A stretch of 64,000 nt of DNA, from assembly GCA_963717085.1 (NCBI GenBank), contig CAVQVM010000019.1, positions 186,001-250,000 of the forward strand. Direction: 5' to 3'. The stretch is from DASQUK01 sp963717085. GTDB lineage: Bacteria; Actinomycetota; Acidimicrobiia; Acidimicrobiales; VFJN01. Every line of letters starts with the position of its first letter. Positions within the stretch are counted from its first letter, which is position 1. Under the pieces are notes generated by a model. The model was not told the DNA's origin. It worked only from the letters and a program-made list of their open reading frames with translations, and searched no databases. The position numbers were made by a program, and so were the translations under genes. Positions 8,778 to 17,778 of the stretch are shown one piece after another.

Positions 8778-10774
8778 GCGCCCCACTCACCGGCGTCCTG
8801 GTCGCCAACCGCGGGGAGATCGCGCGGCGCGTCTTCCGCACGGCGCGGTCCATGGGGCTCCGGTGCGCCGCGGTCTACACGGACGCCGATGCCGCGGCCC
8901 CCTTCGTGGCCGACGCGGACGAGGCGGTGCGCCTGGGCGGTGGCTACCTCGACGGGCCGGAGATCGTCGCCGCGGCCCTGGCCACCGGTGCGGACGCCGT
9001 CCACCCCGGCTATGGCTACCTGGCGGAGAACGGCGCATTCGCGACCGCGGTCGCCGACGCCGGGCTGGCCTGGGTCGGCCCACCGCCGGAGGTGATCGAC
9101 GCGATGGGGGACAAGCTGGCGGCCAAGCGCGCTGCCGTCGACGCGGGCGTCCCCACGCTCCCGTCGTCGGACGACCCCGCTGCGGACGGCGACGTCGGCT
9201 ACCCGCTGCTGGTCAAGGCGGCCGCCGGGGGTGGTGGCAAGGGCATGCGCATCGTGGACCGGCCGGATGACCTCGCGGAGGCGGTGGCCGCCGCCCGCCG
9301 GGAGGCCGCAGGCGCCTTCGGCGACGATCGGGTCTTCCTCGAGCGCTACGTGGGCCGGGCCCGCCACATCGAGATCCAGATCCTCGGCGACCACCACGGC
9401 GGGCTGGTGCACCTCGGCGAGAGGGAATGCTCCATACAGCGGCGCCATCAGAAGATCATCGAGGAGTCGCCGTCCTCGGGGATCGTCGACGACCAGCTGC
9501 GGTCGACCATGGGCGATGCCGCGCTGCGGCTGGCGCGCGCGCTCGGCTACCGGTCGGCGGGCACGGTGGAGTTCCTGCTCGACGACGCCACCCACGAGTT
9601 CTTCTTCCTCGAGGTCAACACCCGGCTGCAGGTCGAGCACCCGGTCACCGAGGAGGTCACCGGCATCGACCTGGTGCGCGAGCAGCTACGCATCGCCGCC
9701 GGCGAGCCGCTCGGCTACGGGCAGCAGGCGATCTCGTTCCGCGGCCACGCCATCGAGGCCCGCCTCTACGCCGAGGACCCCGGCGCCGGGTTCCTCCCGG
9801 CCACCGGCACGCTGGCGGCCTTCGCCCCCGCGCCCGAGCCCGAGGTCCGCTGGGACTCGGGGGTGGAAGCCGGATCGGTGGTGGGCCTGGACTTCGACCC
9901 GATGCTCGCCAAGGTGGTCGCCCACGCGCCGACGCGGGGCGAGGCGGCCGCCCGGTTGGCCCGCGCCCTGGAGCGCCTCCACCTCGGCGGCGTGACCACC
10001 AACCGCGAGTTCCTGGCCGCCGCCCTACGGCACCCGGCATTCCTCGCCGGCGACACGACCACCGACTTCATCGATCGAGTCGATCCCTCCGCGACGCTGG
10101 ACCTGGACGACGACGAGCTCGGGCGCTTCGCCACGCTGGCGGCGCTGTGGCTACAGGACGACAACCGGTCACGGGCGTCGGTGCTGTCGGCGATGCCCAG
10201 CGGCTGGCGCAACGCCCGGCTCCCGGCGCAGCGGGTCACCCTCGCTCACGGCGCCCGTACCGTCACGGTGAGCTACCGAGCCCGGCGCGACGGCCGGTTC
10301 GTGCTCGGCGGCGCCGACGCAGCCGAGGCCGACGGCGGTGCGGGTCCCGACGGCGGCTCGGCCCGGGTCCATCGATGGACGCCCACGAGCATCGACGCCG
10401 AGGTCAACGGGCGGCGTGCGACCGCACGGCTCACCCGGGACGGCGATCGGCTCTACGTGCAGGCGCCCGGCGGGACGGTGGCGTTCGACGTCGTCCCCCG
10501 CTTCGTGGCGCCCGGCGCCGCGTCCGCGACGGCCGGCGGCCTGGTGGCGCCCATGCCGGGGATCGTGCTCGACGTCCGCTGCGCCCCCGGCGACGTGGTC
10601 GACGCCCGGCAGACCCTGGTGGTGCTGGAGGCGATGAAGATGGAGCACCACGTGCGAGCCCCCGCCGACGGGGTCGTCTCGGAGGTGCGGGTGGCCAAGG
10701 GCCAGCACGTCGAGAACGGCGCCGTCCTGCTCGTCCTCGAGCCGGTCGAGGACGACAGCGGGGAGCGCGGCTGA
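8774..10774 (+). CDS. Acyl-CoA carboxylase, biotin carboxylase plus BCCP (alpha) subunit
   Basis: A 666-residue alpha subunit that carboxylates its own biotin with ATP and bicarbonate. It starts with GTG overlapping the beta subunit stop (GTGA), giving VLVANRGEIARRV at the N terminus as in biotin carboxylases. The ATP-grasp Gly-rich loop KAAAGGGGKGMR, the RECSIQRRHQK segment and the FLEVNTRLQVEHPVTE catalytic block follow in order. The C-terminal biotinyl domain carries EAMKMEHH with the biotin-accepting Lys622. It works with the 7122 gene as an alpha6beta6-type carboxylase. Translational coupling at both ends places it in the same operon as the AtuA-like gene. Confidence 0.93.
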   Translation: MSAPLTGVLVANRGEIARRVFRTARSMGLRCAAVYTDADAAAPFVADADEAVRLGGGYLDGPEIVAAALATGADAVHPGYGYLAENGAFATAVADAGLAWVGPPPEVIDAMGDKLAAKRAAVDAGVPTLPSSDDPAADGDVGYPLLVKAAAGGGGKGMRIVDRPDDLAEAVAAARREAAGAFGDDRVFLERYVGRARHIEIQILGDHHGGLVHLGERECSIQRRHQKIIEESPSSGIVDDQLRSTMGDAALRLARALGYRSAGTVEFLLDDATHEFFFLEVNTRLQVEHPVTEEVTGIDLVREQLRIAAGEPLGYGQQAISFRGHAIEARLYAEDPGAGFLPATGTLAAFAPAPEPEVRWDSGVEAGSVVGLDFDPMLAKVVAHAPTRGEAAARLARALERLHLGGVTTNREFLAAALRHPAFLAGDTTTDFIDRVDPSATLDLDDDELGRFATLAALWLQDDNRSRASVLSAMPSGWRNARLPAQRVTLAHGARTVTVSYRARRDGRFVLGGADAAEADGGAGPDGGSARVHRWTPTSIDAEVNGRRATARLTRDGDRLYVQAPGGTVAFDVVPRFVAPGAASATAGGLVAPMPGIVLDVRCAPGDVVDARQTLVVLEAMKMEHHVRAPADGVVSEVRVAKGQHVENGAVLLVLEPVEDDSGERG

Positions 10775-12627
10775 TGAACATGTCGTCCGCTCCTGCCGCT
10801 TCGCAGCGGGCCGCTCGGGCCCCGGCTTCGCCAGGCGGCGAAGCCTCAAGTCCCATCCGCATCGCCAACTGCTCGGGCTTCTACGGCGACCGCCTCTCGG
10901 CCGCCCGGGAGATGGTGGAGGGCGGGCCCATCGACGTCCTCACCGGCGACTGGCTCGCCGAGCTCACCATGCTCATCCTCGCCCGGACCCGCGCCAGCCG
11001 GGGGCCCGGGGGCGGCTACGCCCGGAGCTTCGTCGCCCAGATGGAGCAGGTGATGGGCGCCTGCATGGACCAGGGCATCAAGGTGGTGTCGAATGCCGGC
11101 GGGCTCGACCCGGCGGGGTGCGCGGAGGCGGTGGGCGAGGTCGCCGACCGGCTGGGCCTGTCTCCCACGATCGCCTATGTCGACGGCGACGACCTCCTGC
11201 CGCGGCTCGAAGAGCTGACGGCGGCCGGGGTCGACCTCTCCCATCTCGACACCGGGGAGCCGGTGGGGGACGTCGCCCGGTTCGTCAGCGCCAACGCCTA
11301 CCTCGGGTGCTGGGGGATCGTCGAGGCGCTCGGGCGGGGTGCCGACATCGTCGTGACCGGCCGCACCACCGACGCCGCGGTGGTCTGCGGCCCGGCGGCG
11401 TGGCACCACGGCTGGGCCCGTGACGACTGGGACGCGCTGGCCGGGGCGGTGGTCGCCGGCCACGTCATCGAGTGCGGCACGCAGGCCACCGGCGGCAACT
11501 ACTCGTTCTTCACCGAGGTGCCGGGCATGACCCGTGTCGGCTTTCCGTGGGCCGAGATCGCCGCCGACGGCTCGTCCGTGATCGGCAAGCACGAGGGAAC
11601 CGGGGGAGAGGTGTCGGTGGGCACCGTCACGTCGCAGCTCCTCTACGAGATCGCGGATCCCGCCTACCTCGGACCCGACGTCACCGCCCGGTTCGACACG
11701 ATCCGGATCGAGCCCGAGGGCCCGGCGCGCGTGCGCCTCCACGGGGTGCGCGGCGAGCCGCCGCCGCCAACGCTGAAGGTGGCCATGAACGAGCTGGGCG
11801 GCTACCGCAACGACATCGCCGTGGCGCTCACCGGCCTCGACATCGAGGCCAAGGCGCAGCTCGTGGAGGACGCGTTCTGGGAGGCGTGCCCGTACAAGCC
11901 GGAAGACTTCGCCAGCGTCACTGCGCGGGTGGTCCGCACGGACAAGGGCGATCCCGCCAGCAACGAGGAGGCGGTCGCGGCCTGGCGACTGACGGTCAAG
12001 GACCCCGACGAGCGCAAGGTGGGCCGCGCCGTGTCCAACGCGATGGTCGAGCTCGGCCTCGCCACCATCCCGGGGTTCTTCGGCCTGTCCGGCGGGCCCC
12101 GCGAGGCCCGGCCGTACGGTGTCTTCCGGCCGGCGCTGGTGCCGGCCGAGCTGGTGCCCCAACACGTGGTGGTACTGACCACAGGCGAACGCACCCTCGT
12201 CGAGTCCACGGCACCCCTCGCCACGCCTGCGACGGTCGGGGTGGACCCCGCGCCCGGGCCGGCGGTGAGGGCGCCCGGCGGCGCCACGGTGCTGGCGCCG
12301 CTGGGACATGTCGCCGGCGCCCGCTCGGGCGACAAGGCCGGCAACGCCAACCTCGGCGTCTTCGCCCGCACCGACGAGTCCTGGGCCTGGCTCGACGGGT
12401 TCCTCACCGTCGACCGGCTCCGGCAACTGCTGCCCGAGACCGACGACCTCGACGTCGACCGCCATCGGCTGGCCAATCTCCGCGCCCTCAACTTCGTGAT
12501 CCACGGCCTGCTCCAGGAAGGCGTGGCGGCGTCCACGCGCCAGGATGCGCAGGCCAAGAGCCTGGGCGAGTGGCTGCGGGCGCGGGTGGTCGAGCTGCCC
12601 GCGGCGCTGCTCGCCGACGGGCCATGA
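10774..12627 (+). CDS. AtuA-family (acyclic terpene utilisation, DUF1446) protein
   Basis: A 617-residue protein of the DUF1446/AtuA family. The core begins IRIANCSGFYGDR, followed by a VSNAGGLDP segment, an NAYLGCWGI segment and a VTGRTTDAA motif typical of the family; the last 110 residues (RSGDKAGNANLGVFAR) form the C-terminal domain that in some relatives is separate. AtuA of Pseudomonas is required for growth on citronellol/geraniol, but its reaction is not well defined. The first 28 or so residues are an Ala/Ser/Pro-rich extension encoded by a palindromic segment at 10824-10845, so the ancestral start may have been close to residue 28. It overlaps its neighbours by one and four bases. 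Confidence 0.88.
   Translation: MNMSSAPAASQRAARAPASPGGEASSPIRIANCSGFYGDRLSAAREMVEGGPIDVLTGDWLAELTMLILARTRASRGPGGGYARSFVAQMEQVMGACMDQGIKVVSNAGGLDPAGCAEAVGEVADRLGLSPTIAYVDGDDLLPRLEELTAAGVDLSHLDTGEPVGDVARFVSANAYLGCWGIVEALGRGADIVVTGRTTDAAVVCGPAAWHHGWARDDWDALAGAVVAGHVIECGTQATGGNYSFFTEVPGMTRVGFPWAEIAADGSSVIGKHEGTGGEVSVGTVTSQLLYEIADPAYLGPDVTARFDTIRIEPEGPARVRLHGVRGEPPPPTLKVAMNELGGYRNDIAVALTGLDIEAKAQLVEDAFWEACPYKPEDFASVTARVVRTDKGDPASNEEAVAAWRLTVKDPDERKVGRAVSNAMVELGLATIPGFFGLSGGPREARPYGVFRPALVPAELVPQHVVVLTTGERTLVESTAPLATPATVGVDPAPGPAVRAPGGATVLAPLGHVAGARSGDKAGNANLGVFARTDESWAWLDGFLTVDRLRQLLPETDDLDVDRHRLANLRALNFVIHGLLQEGVAASTRQDAQAKSLGEWLRARVVELPAALLADGP
10824..10845. repeat. Palindrome in the 5' end of the AtuA-like gene
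   Basis: A perfect 9-bp inverted repeat (GGCTTCGCC / GGCGAAGCC) with a four-base loop. Just upstream, TCGCAGCGGGCC also occurs, in inverted orientation, in the spacer at 63424-63457, along with the GGCGAAGC portion. This suggests a small dispersed palindromic element inserted into the start of the coding region. Confidence 0.45.
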
Positions 12628-13307
12628 CCACCGTCGTCGTCGACGAGATGCGGCGGCGGCTGGGGGCGGTGCGGCGGCCCCGACCGATCATGGGCCGGGA
12701 CCGCGAGCGGGCGCTGACCGACCGCCAGCGGGAGCTGCTCGACCAGATGGAGCACCTGTTCGCGGGCGGGTTCGCGACGCTGACGATGGCCGAGCTGGCG
12801 GCACGCCTGAACTGCTCGCTGCGCACGCTCTATGCGCTGGCCCCCAGCAGGGACGAGCTCGTGCTGGTGGTGGTCGACCGCAACCTGTGGCGCGTCGGAC
12901 GGGCGGCGCGCGACGCCCTCCGCGAGGACCTGGCGCCGCTCGATGCGGTACGCGCCTACCTCGAGGCGGCGACGGTGGCGGTCAGCGACTGGACCGAGGC
13001 GTTCGCCCGCGACCTGGCGGCCGTCCCGGCGGCGCAGGAGCTCGAGGAGGGCCACAACGAGTACCTGTTCGACGTGACCCGCACGCTGCTCGACCTGGCC
13101 GTGGAACGGGGCGACATCGCCGACGTCGACACCGCCGCCGTCGCCCGGGTGCTCGCCGGTCTCGGCCGGTTCTTCTCCCGGCCCTGGGTGATCTCCAGCC
13201 TGGAGTCGTCGCCCAAGGAGGCGGCCGACGAGGTGGTCGACCTGGTGTTGGGGGGCCTGCGCAGCCGTGCCGGGGAGGCCAGAACAACGGGGAGGATGAC
13301 CGGATGA
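12624..13307 (+). CDS. TetR-like transcriptional regulator
   Basis: A 227-residue DNA-binding protein. A helix-turn-helix is visible around residues 45-75 (FATLTMAELAARLNCSLRTLYALAPSR scanned in parts: TMAELAARLNCS is helix-turn, LRTLYALAPS the recognition helix), followed by an all-helical ligand-binding domain. The first 30 residues are an Arg-rich extension ahead of the usual TetR start. It sits inside the carboxylase operon with ATGA overlaps on both sides, so it probably senses a CoA ester or acid of this pathway and controls the promoter at 7085-7114; that link is inference from position. Confidence 0.82.
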   Translation: MTTVVVDEMRRRLGAVRRPRPIMGRDRERALTDRQRELLDQMEHLFAGGFATLTMAELAARLNCSLRTLYALAPSRDELVLVVVDRNLWRVGRAARDALREDLAPLDAVRAYLEAATVAVSDWTEAFARDLAAVPAAQELEEGHNEYLFDVTRTLLDLAVERGDIADVDTAAVARVLAGLGRFFSRPWVISSLESSPKEAADEVVDLVLGGLRSRAGEARTTGRMTG

Positions 13308-14107
13308 CCGATGTGCACCAGGTGGCGGCCGACCTGCGCGCCGAGCAGGGCGCCCTCGATGCGATCGTGGCCGGCCTGACCGCGGAGCAGTGGCGGCTGG
13401 CGACCCCGAGCCCGGGGTGGACGGTGGCGGACCAGATCGGCCACCTGACGTACTACGACGGGGCGGCCGCCTCCGCCATCGAGGATCCGCCGGCGTTCAA
13501 GGAATCGATCGCCGAGCTCCTCGCCGACCCGAGCCGGATCGACGTCCTGACGCTCCACCGCCACCTGGCCCCGCCCGACCTGGTCGACACCTGGCGTGCC
13601 ACGCGCCGCCGGCTGGCGCGGGCCGCGAGCACCCTCGACGACGACCGGCGGGTCGAGTGGTATGGGCCCTCGATGGGCGCGAAGTCGTTCCTCACCGCCC
13701 GGCTGATGGAGTGCTGGGCCCACGGCCAGGACGTCGCCGACGCCGTCGGTGCGCCAAGGCAGCCCACGGACCGGCTCCGCCACGTCGCCCAGCTCGGGTT
13801 CATCACCCGCGGGTGGTCGTACGTGAACCGCGGGCTCGAGCGGCCGGCGGGCGACGTGCGGGTCGAGCTCGTCGGGCCCTCGGGGGACGCCTGGCGCTTC
13901 GGCGACGACGACGCCGCCGACGTCGTGCGCGGTCCCGCTGAGGACTTCTGCCTCGTGGTCACCCAGCGCCGCCACGTCGACGACACCGCGCTCGAGGTCG
14001 CCGGGACGCTGGCCCGCGACTGGCTAGCCAAGGCCCAAGCATTTGCCGGCCCGCCCACCGACGGGCCCGGCCCCGGGGAGAGGCAGGGCCGGGGGAGCCG
14101 AACATGA
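13304..14107 (+). CDS. TIGR03084-family metal-binding protein (mycothiol-dependent isomerase fold)
   Basis: A 267-residue protein of the DinB/maleylpyruvate-isomerase-like superfamily, of the group known as TIGR03084. The family plan is a four-helix bundle with three metal-ligating His: here His in the DQIGHLTYYD helix (about residue 47) and His in the ECWAHGQDVADA helix (about residue 140) are clear. Such proteins often use mycothiol in actinobacteria. TIGR03084 genes are commonly found beside AtuA-like and acyl-CoA carboxylase genes, as here. Both ends overlap neighbours by ATGA. The C-terminal 20 residues are Pro/Gly-rich and may be untemplated tail. Reaction unknown. Confidence 0.82.
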   Translation: MTDVHQVAADLRAEQGALDAIVAGLTAEQWRLATPSPGWTVADQIGHLTYYDGAAASAIEDPPAFKESIAELLADPSRIDVLTLHRHLAPPDLVDTWRATRRRLARAASTLDDDRRVEWYGPSMGAKSFLTARLMECWAHGQDVADAVGAPRQPTDRLRHVAQLGFITRGWSYVNRGLERPAGDVRVELVGPSGDAWRFGDDDAADVVRGPAEDFCLVVTQRRHVDDTALEVAGTLARDWLAKAQAFAGPPTDGPGPGERQGRGSRT

Positions 14108-14913
14108 GCGTGATCGAGACCGCCCTGGACGCCAGGGGTGTGCTCACCGTGACGCTCGCCGACGAGGCCAACCGCAACGCGCTGAGCGCCCGGCTCGTCG
14201 GCGAGCTGAGCGAGGCGCTCGACGCCGCGGACGCCGATCCGAAGGTGCGGGTGGTGGTGCTCACCAACCGGGGCCGGGTGTTCTGCGCCGGCGCCGACCT
14301 GTCCGAGCGCTCGGCGGGGTCGGGCGCCGGCGACCGGCCGGCGGCGGTGCGACGCCCCGAGGATCTCTTCGGCCGGTTCGCCCGGTCGCCCAAGCCGTAC
14401 GTGGGGAGGATCGCCGGCCATTGTGTCGCCGGGGGCATGGGGCTCGCCGCCGCCATGGACATCTCCATCGCCGCGGACGACGCCAAGTTCGGGTTCACCG
14501 AGGTGCGCGTCGGCGTGGCGCCGGCGGTCATCTCCGTGGTCTGCCTGCCCAAGTTGCGTCCCGCCGACGCCCGGGCTGCGTTCCTCCGGGGCACGCGGTT
14601 CCCGGCGGCCGACGCGGCCCGGATGGGCCTGATCAACGCCGCGGTGCCCGCGGATCGGCTCGACGACGAGGTCGCCGCGGCCGTCGACGACCTGCTCGCG
14701 GGCGGACCCGGCGCGCTCGCCGCATCCAAGCGGCTGCTCGCCGAGGTGCCGGGGATGCCGGTCGACGAGGCGTTTTCCTGGACCGGTGCCCTGTCGGCGG
14801 AGCTGTTCGCCGGCGACGAGGCGAGGGCCGGCATGCGGGCATATCTCGAGAAGCGCCCGGCGCCGTGGGTCGCTGCCGTGCCGGGCGGGGATGTCGCCGA
14901 GCAAGGAGGCTGA
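14104..14913 (+). CDS. Enoyl-CoA hydratase/isomerase family protein
   Basis: A 269-residue crotonase-fold protein. It shows VFCAGADLSE, the first oxyanion-hole segment, and GHCVAGGMGLAAAMDI, the second, with FTEVRVGVAPA supplying the acid/base region. In this operon it would hydrate the glutaconyl-type product left by the carboxylase, as AtuE and LiuC do in the terpene and leucine routes; that is inference from family and position. It overlaps the TIGR03084 gene by four bases and is followed, after an AAGGAGG ribosome site, by the nitronate monooxygenase gene. Confidence 0.9.
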   Translation: MSVIETALDARGVLTVTLADEANRNALSARLVGELSEALDAADADPKVRVVVLTNRGRVFCAGADLSERSAGSGAGDRPAAVRRPEDLFGRFARSPKPYVGRIAGHCVAGGMGLAAAMDISIAADDAKFGFTEVRVGVAPAVISVVCLPKLRPADARAAFLRGTRFPAADAARMGLINAAVPADRLDDEVAAAVDDLLAGGPGALAASKRLLAEVPGMPVDEAFSWTGALSAELFAGDEARAGMRAYLEKRPAPWVAAVPGGDVAEQGG

Positions 14914-14915
14914 CC

Positions 14916-16082
14916 ATGCGCACCGCCGTCACCGAGATGTTCGGGATCGACGTGCCGATCCTCGCGTTCAGCCATTGCCGCGACGTGGTCGCCGCCGTCA
15001 CGAGGGCGGGTGGCATGGGCGTCCTCGGTGCCGCCGCTCACTCGCCGGAGCAGCTCGAGATCGACCTTGACTGGATCGAGGCCGAGGTCGGTGACCGGCC
15101 CTACGGCGTCGACCTGATCGTCCCGGTGAGCTACGCGGGGTCGGCGGCGGGTGGCCTGTCCATCGAGGACGTCCGCGCCCTGATTCCGCCCCAGCACCGG
15201 GCCTTCGTCGCCGACATCCTCCGCCGCTACGACGTGGCCGAGCTGCCCGACGAGGGCGGGCCCGCGGGAGAGCCCTCGGCGCGTGACGGCGCCGTCGGCG
15301 ACGCCGGTGCCGGGATGATCTTCTCGGCCGAGCGCGCCGACCCCCAGCTCGAGATCGCGCTCGCCCACCGGACCGCGCTCGTCGTCAACGCCCTCGGGCC
15401 ACCCACCGAGCACATGATCGAGCGCGCCAAGACCGAAGGCCGGCGGATCGGGGCGCTGGCGGGCGCAGCCCAACACGCCGAACGCCACGTCCGGGCCGGT
15501 GTCGACCTCATCGTCGCGCAGGGCTACGAGGCGGGCGGGCACACCGGCGAGATCGGGTCCCTGGTTCTGATCCCCGAGGTCGTCGACGCCGTCGGCGACA
15601 TCCCGGTGCTCGGCGCCGGCGGGATCGGCCGGGGGCGGCAGATGGCCGCCGCCATGGCACTGGGCGCCGCGGGCGTGTGGTGCGGCTCGGTGTGGCTCAC
15701 GACCGACGAGGCCGAGACCCACCCGGTCGTCAAGCAGAAGTTCCTGGCCGCCGGGTCGGCCGACACCGTGCGGTCGCGCTCCCGGACAGGCAAGCCCGCT
15801 CGCCAGCTCCGCAGCGCCTGGACCGAGGAGTGGGACGATCCGGACACCCCGATGCCCCTGGGCATGCCCATGCAGCCGGTGCTCGTCGACGGCGCGTTGC
15901 GGCGCATCGACCGGGCCGCCTACCGCGAGGGCTCCGGTGCCGAGAAGCTCGCCAACTACTTCGTGGGCCAGATCGTCGGCACCATGAACCAGTCCAAGCC
16001 CGCCGCGCAGGTCGTGTACGAGATGATCGACGAGTTCATCGACGCCGCCCGGTCACTCGGCCGGCAGCTGGAGGACGGCTGA
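14916..16082 (+). CDS. Nitronate monooxygenase-like NAD(P)H-dependent flavin oxidoreductase
   Basis: A 388-residue FMN-binding TIM-barrel protein, longer than the 888-1859 paralogue. It begins MFGIDVPILAF and shows GGMGVLGAA, an AQGYEAGGHTGEIG phosphate-loop segment, and GAGGIGRGRQMAAAMALGA near the C-terminal third. An acidic, Gly-rich insert around residues 105-135 is not typical of short family members. Proteins of this longer type are frequently the last gene of AtuA/carboxylase operons in actinobacteria. It is preceded by a good AAGGAGG site. Substrate unknown; a redox step on a terpenoid or keto acid is possible. Confidence 0.83.
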   Translation: MRTAVTEMFGIDVPILAFSHCRDVVAAVTRAGGMGVLGAAAHSPEQLEIDLDWIEAEVGDRPYGVDLIVPVSYAGSAAGGLSIEDVRALIPPQHRAFVADILRRYDVAELPDEGGPAGEPSARDGAVGDAGAGMIFSAERADPQLEIALAHRTALVVNALGPPTEHMIERAKTEGRRIGALAGAAQHAERHVRAGVDLIVAQGYEAGGHTGEIGSLVLIPEVVDAVGDIPVLGAGGIGRGRQMAAAMALGAAGVWCGSVWLTTDEAETHPVVKQKFLAAGSADTVRSRSRTGKPARQLRSAWTEEWDDPDTPMPLGMPMQPVLVDGALRRIDRAAYREGSGAEKLANYFVGQIVGTMNQSKPAAQVVYEMIDEFIDAARSLGRQLEDG

Positions 16083-16106
16083 TCCGCACAGCCAAACGGG
16101 TTGGCC

Positions 16107-16135
16107 GGGTGGGCCGCCACGGGGATCGGCCACCC
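16107..16135. terminator. Stem-loop after the carboxylase operon
   Basis: A 9-bp stem with a one-base bulge (GGGTGGGCCG / CGGCCACCC, loop of about ten bases) lies 25 bases after the last stop codon of the operon and just ahead of the phosphatase gene. It lacks a U tract, so the terminator call is weak. Confidence 0.3.
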
Positions 16136-16158
16136 CTGCGGGGTACATTTCCAGCGCC

Positions 16159-17778
16159 ATGTCGACGCACGCTGCCGAGACGCGGAAGGAAGCCGCGGAC
16201 AGACTGCGCGACATCGAGTCGGTCACCGATGCGGGCCTGGCCCGCCTCTCGGTCGACGACCTGCTCGTCGAGTTGCTCGATCGGGTTCGGGACATCCTCA
16301 ACGCGGACACCGCCGCCGTCCTCCTCCTCGACGCGCCCACCGGCCAGCTCGTGGCGACCGCGGCCCGCGGCATCGAGGAGGAGGTCTACCAAGGGATGCG
16401 GGTCCCTCTCGGGAGGGGCTTCGCGGGGCGGGTCGCGGCCGCGAAGCAGCCCCTAGCCATCGACGACGTCCAGGATGCGGACGTCGTCAATCCGGTGCTC
16501 CGCCAGAAGGGCATCCGCTCCTTGCTCGGCGTTCCGCTCCTCGTGGGCGACCGCCTCCTGGGGGTGCTCCACGTCGGCGCCCTCGTCCCCCGGCACTTCG
16601 GCGAGGCCGACGTCGACCTGCTCCAGATGGTGGCCGACCGCGTCGCCCTGGCGACGCAGGCCCGCCTGTCGGAGACCGAGCGGAGGGCGGCCGTCGTGCT
16701 CCAGCGCAGCCTCCTCCCCGACCGCCTCCCGCAGGTGCCCGGCCTCGAGGTGGCGATCCGCTACATCGCCGGCGGCGAGGGCGACGTCGGAGGCGACTGG
16801 TACGACATGTTCACGCTGCCGTCCGGGTGGGTCTGCATGACCGTCGGGGACGTCGTGGGCCGCGGCCTGCGGGCCGCGGCGGTGATGGGTCGGATGCGCA
16901 GCGCCGTCCGTGCCTACGCGCTCGGCACGCGGAGCGACCCCGCCGCCATCCTCGACCGGATCGACCGCATGCTGCGCCAGTTCGAGCCGGGCGAGATGGC
17001 GACCGCCGTGCTGGCCCTGTTGGAGCCGTCATTCGAGCGCCTCCACGTCTCACTCGCCGGTCACCCGGCGCCGGTCGTGGCCACCGGGGCCGGTCCGGCG
17101 ACGTACGTCGACGTCCCCGTCGATCCGCCCCTCGGCATTGCACCCCCGGTGAGCCGGCGAGCGACAACGGTCGACCTGCCAGCCGGTGCCGTCGTCTGCC
17201 TCTACAGCGACGGCCTCGTCGAGCGTCGCGGCGTGCCGCTGGACGCCCGCCTCGGACTCTTGTGTGAAGCCGTCACCGTCCGCCCGGTCGAGGAGGTGTG
17301 CACGACGGTGATGGTCCAGCTCGTCGGCGACGATCGGCCGACCGACGACGTCGCCGTGCTCACCGTCCGGCGGCTCGACCCGCCTTCGGCCGAACCACTC
17401 GACCTGGCGGTGCCCGCGGTCGCGTCCTCGCTGCGCGACATCCGGGCCGCCGCCAGGCGCTGGCTGACAACCATCGACGCCCGTCCCGAGGACGTGATGG
17501 ACGTGCTCCTCGCGGTCGGGGAAGCGACGAGCAACGTGGTCGAGCACGCCTACGGGCCGAAGGGCGGGCTCGTCCACGTGCGCCTCGAGCTCCAACGGCC
17601 GGACGTCGTCGTGACCGTCCGCGACACCGGGCGTTGGCGTTCACCCCGCGGGGACAATCGGGGGCGCGGCACGCACATCATTCACGCCGTGACCGACGAG
17701 TTCACGATCGACCGTCGCTCGAACGGCACCGAGGTGGTCATCCGTCGCCGGGTCGGCCAGGCGGGGTCGCTTCAGTGA
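16159..17778 (+). CDS. GAF-SpoIIE phosphatase-HATPase fusion (partner-switching regulator)
   Basis: A 539-residue cytosolic signalling protein. Residues about 30-175 form a GAF sensor domain; 190-410 a PP2C-type SpoIIE/RsbU phosphatase with GDVGGDWYDMF and DDVAVLTVRR metal-binding segments; and 415-535 a GHKL ATPase of the RsbW anti-sigma type with GEATSNVVEHAYG (N box) and a GRGTHII G box. It therefore carries both the kinase that would phosphorylate a STAS antagonist and the phosphatase that would reverse it. The STAS gene at 18051 is the natural partner. A TACATT sequence nine bases before the ATG may be a -10 box. The stop TGA is the first base triplet of the 92-bp repeats. Confidence 0.9.
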   Translation: MSTHAAETRKEAADRLRDIESVTDAGLARLSVDDLLVELLDRVRDILNADTAAVLLLDAPTGQLVATAARGIEEEVYQGMRVPLGRGFAGRVAAAKQPLAIDDVQDADVVNPVLRQKGIRSLLGVPLLVGDRLLGVLHVGALVPRHFGEADVDLLQMVADRVALATQARLSETERRAAVVLQRSLLPDRLPQVPGLEVAIRYIAGGEGDVGGDWYDMFTLPSGWVCMTVGDVVGRGLRAAAVMGRMRSAVRAYALGTRSDPAAILDRIDRMLRQFEPGEMATAVLALLEPSFERLHVSLAGHPAPVVATGAGPATYVDVPVDPPLGIAPPVSRRATTVDLPAGAVVCLYSDGLVERRGVPLDARLGLLCEAVTVRPVEEVCTTVMVQLVGDDRPTDDVAVLTVRRLDPPSAEPLDLAVPAVASSLRDIRAAARRWLTTIDARPEDVMDVLLAVGEATSNVVEHAYGPKGGLVHVRLELQRPDVVVTVRDTGRWRSPRGDNRGRGTHIIHAVTDEFTIDRRSNGTEVVIRRRVGQAGSLQ

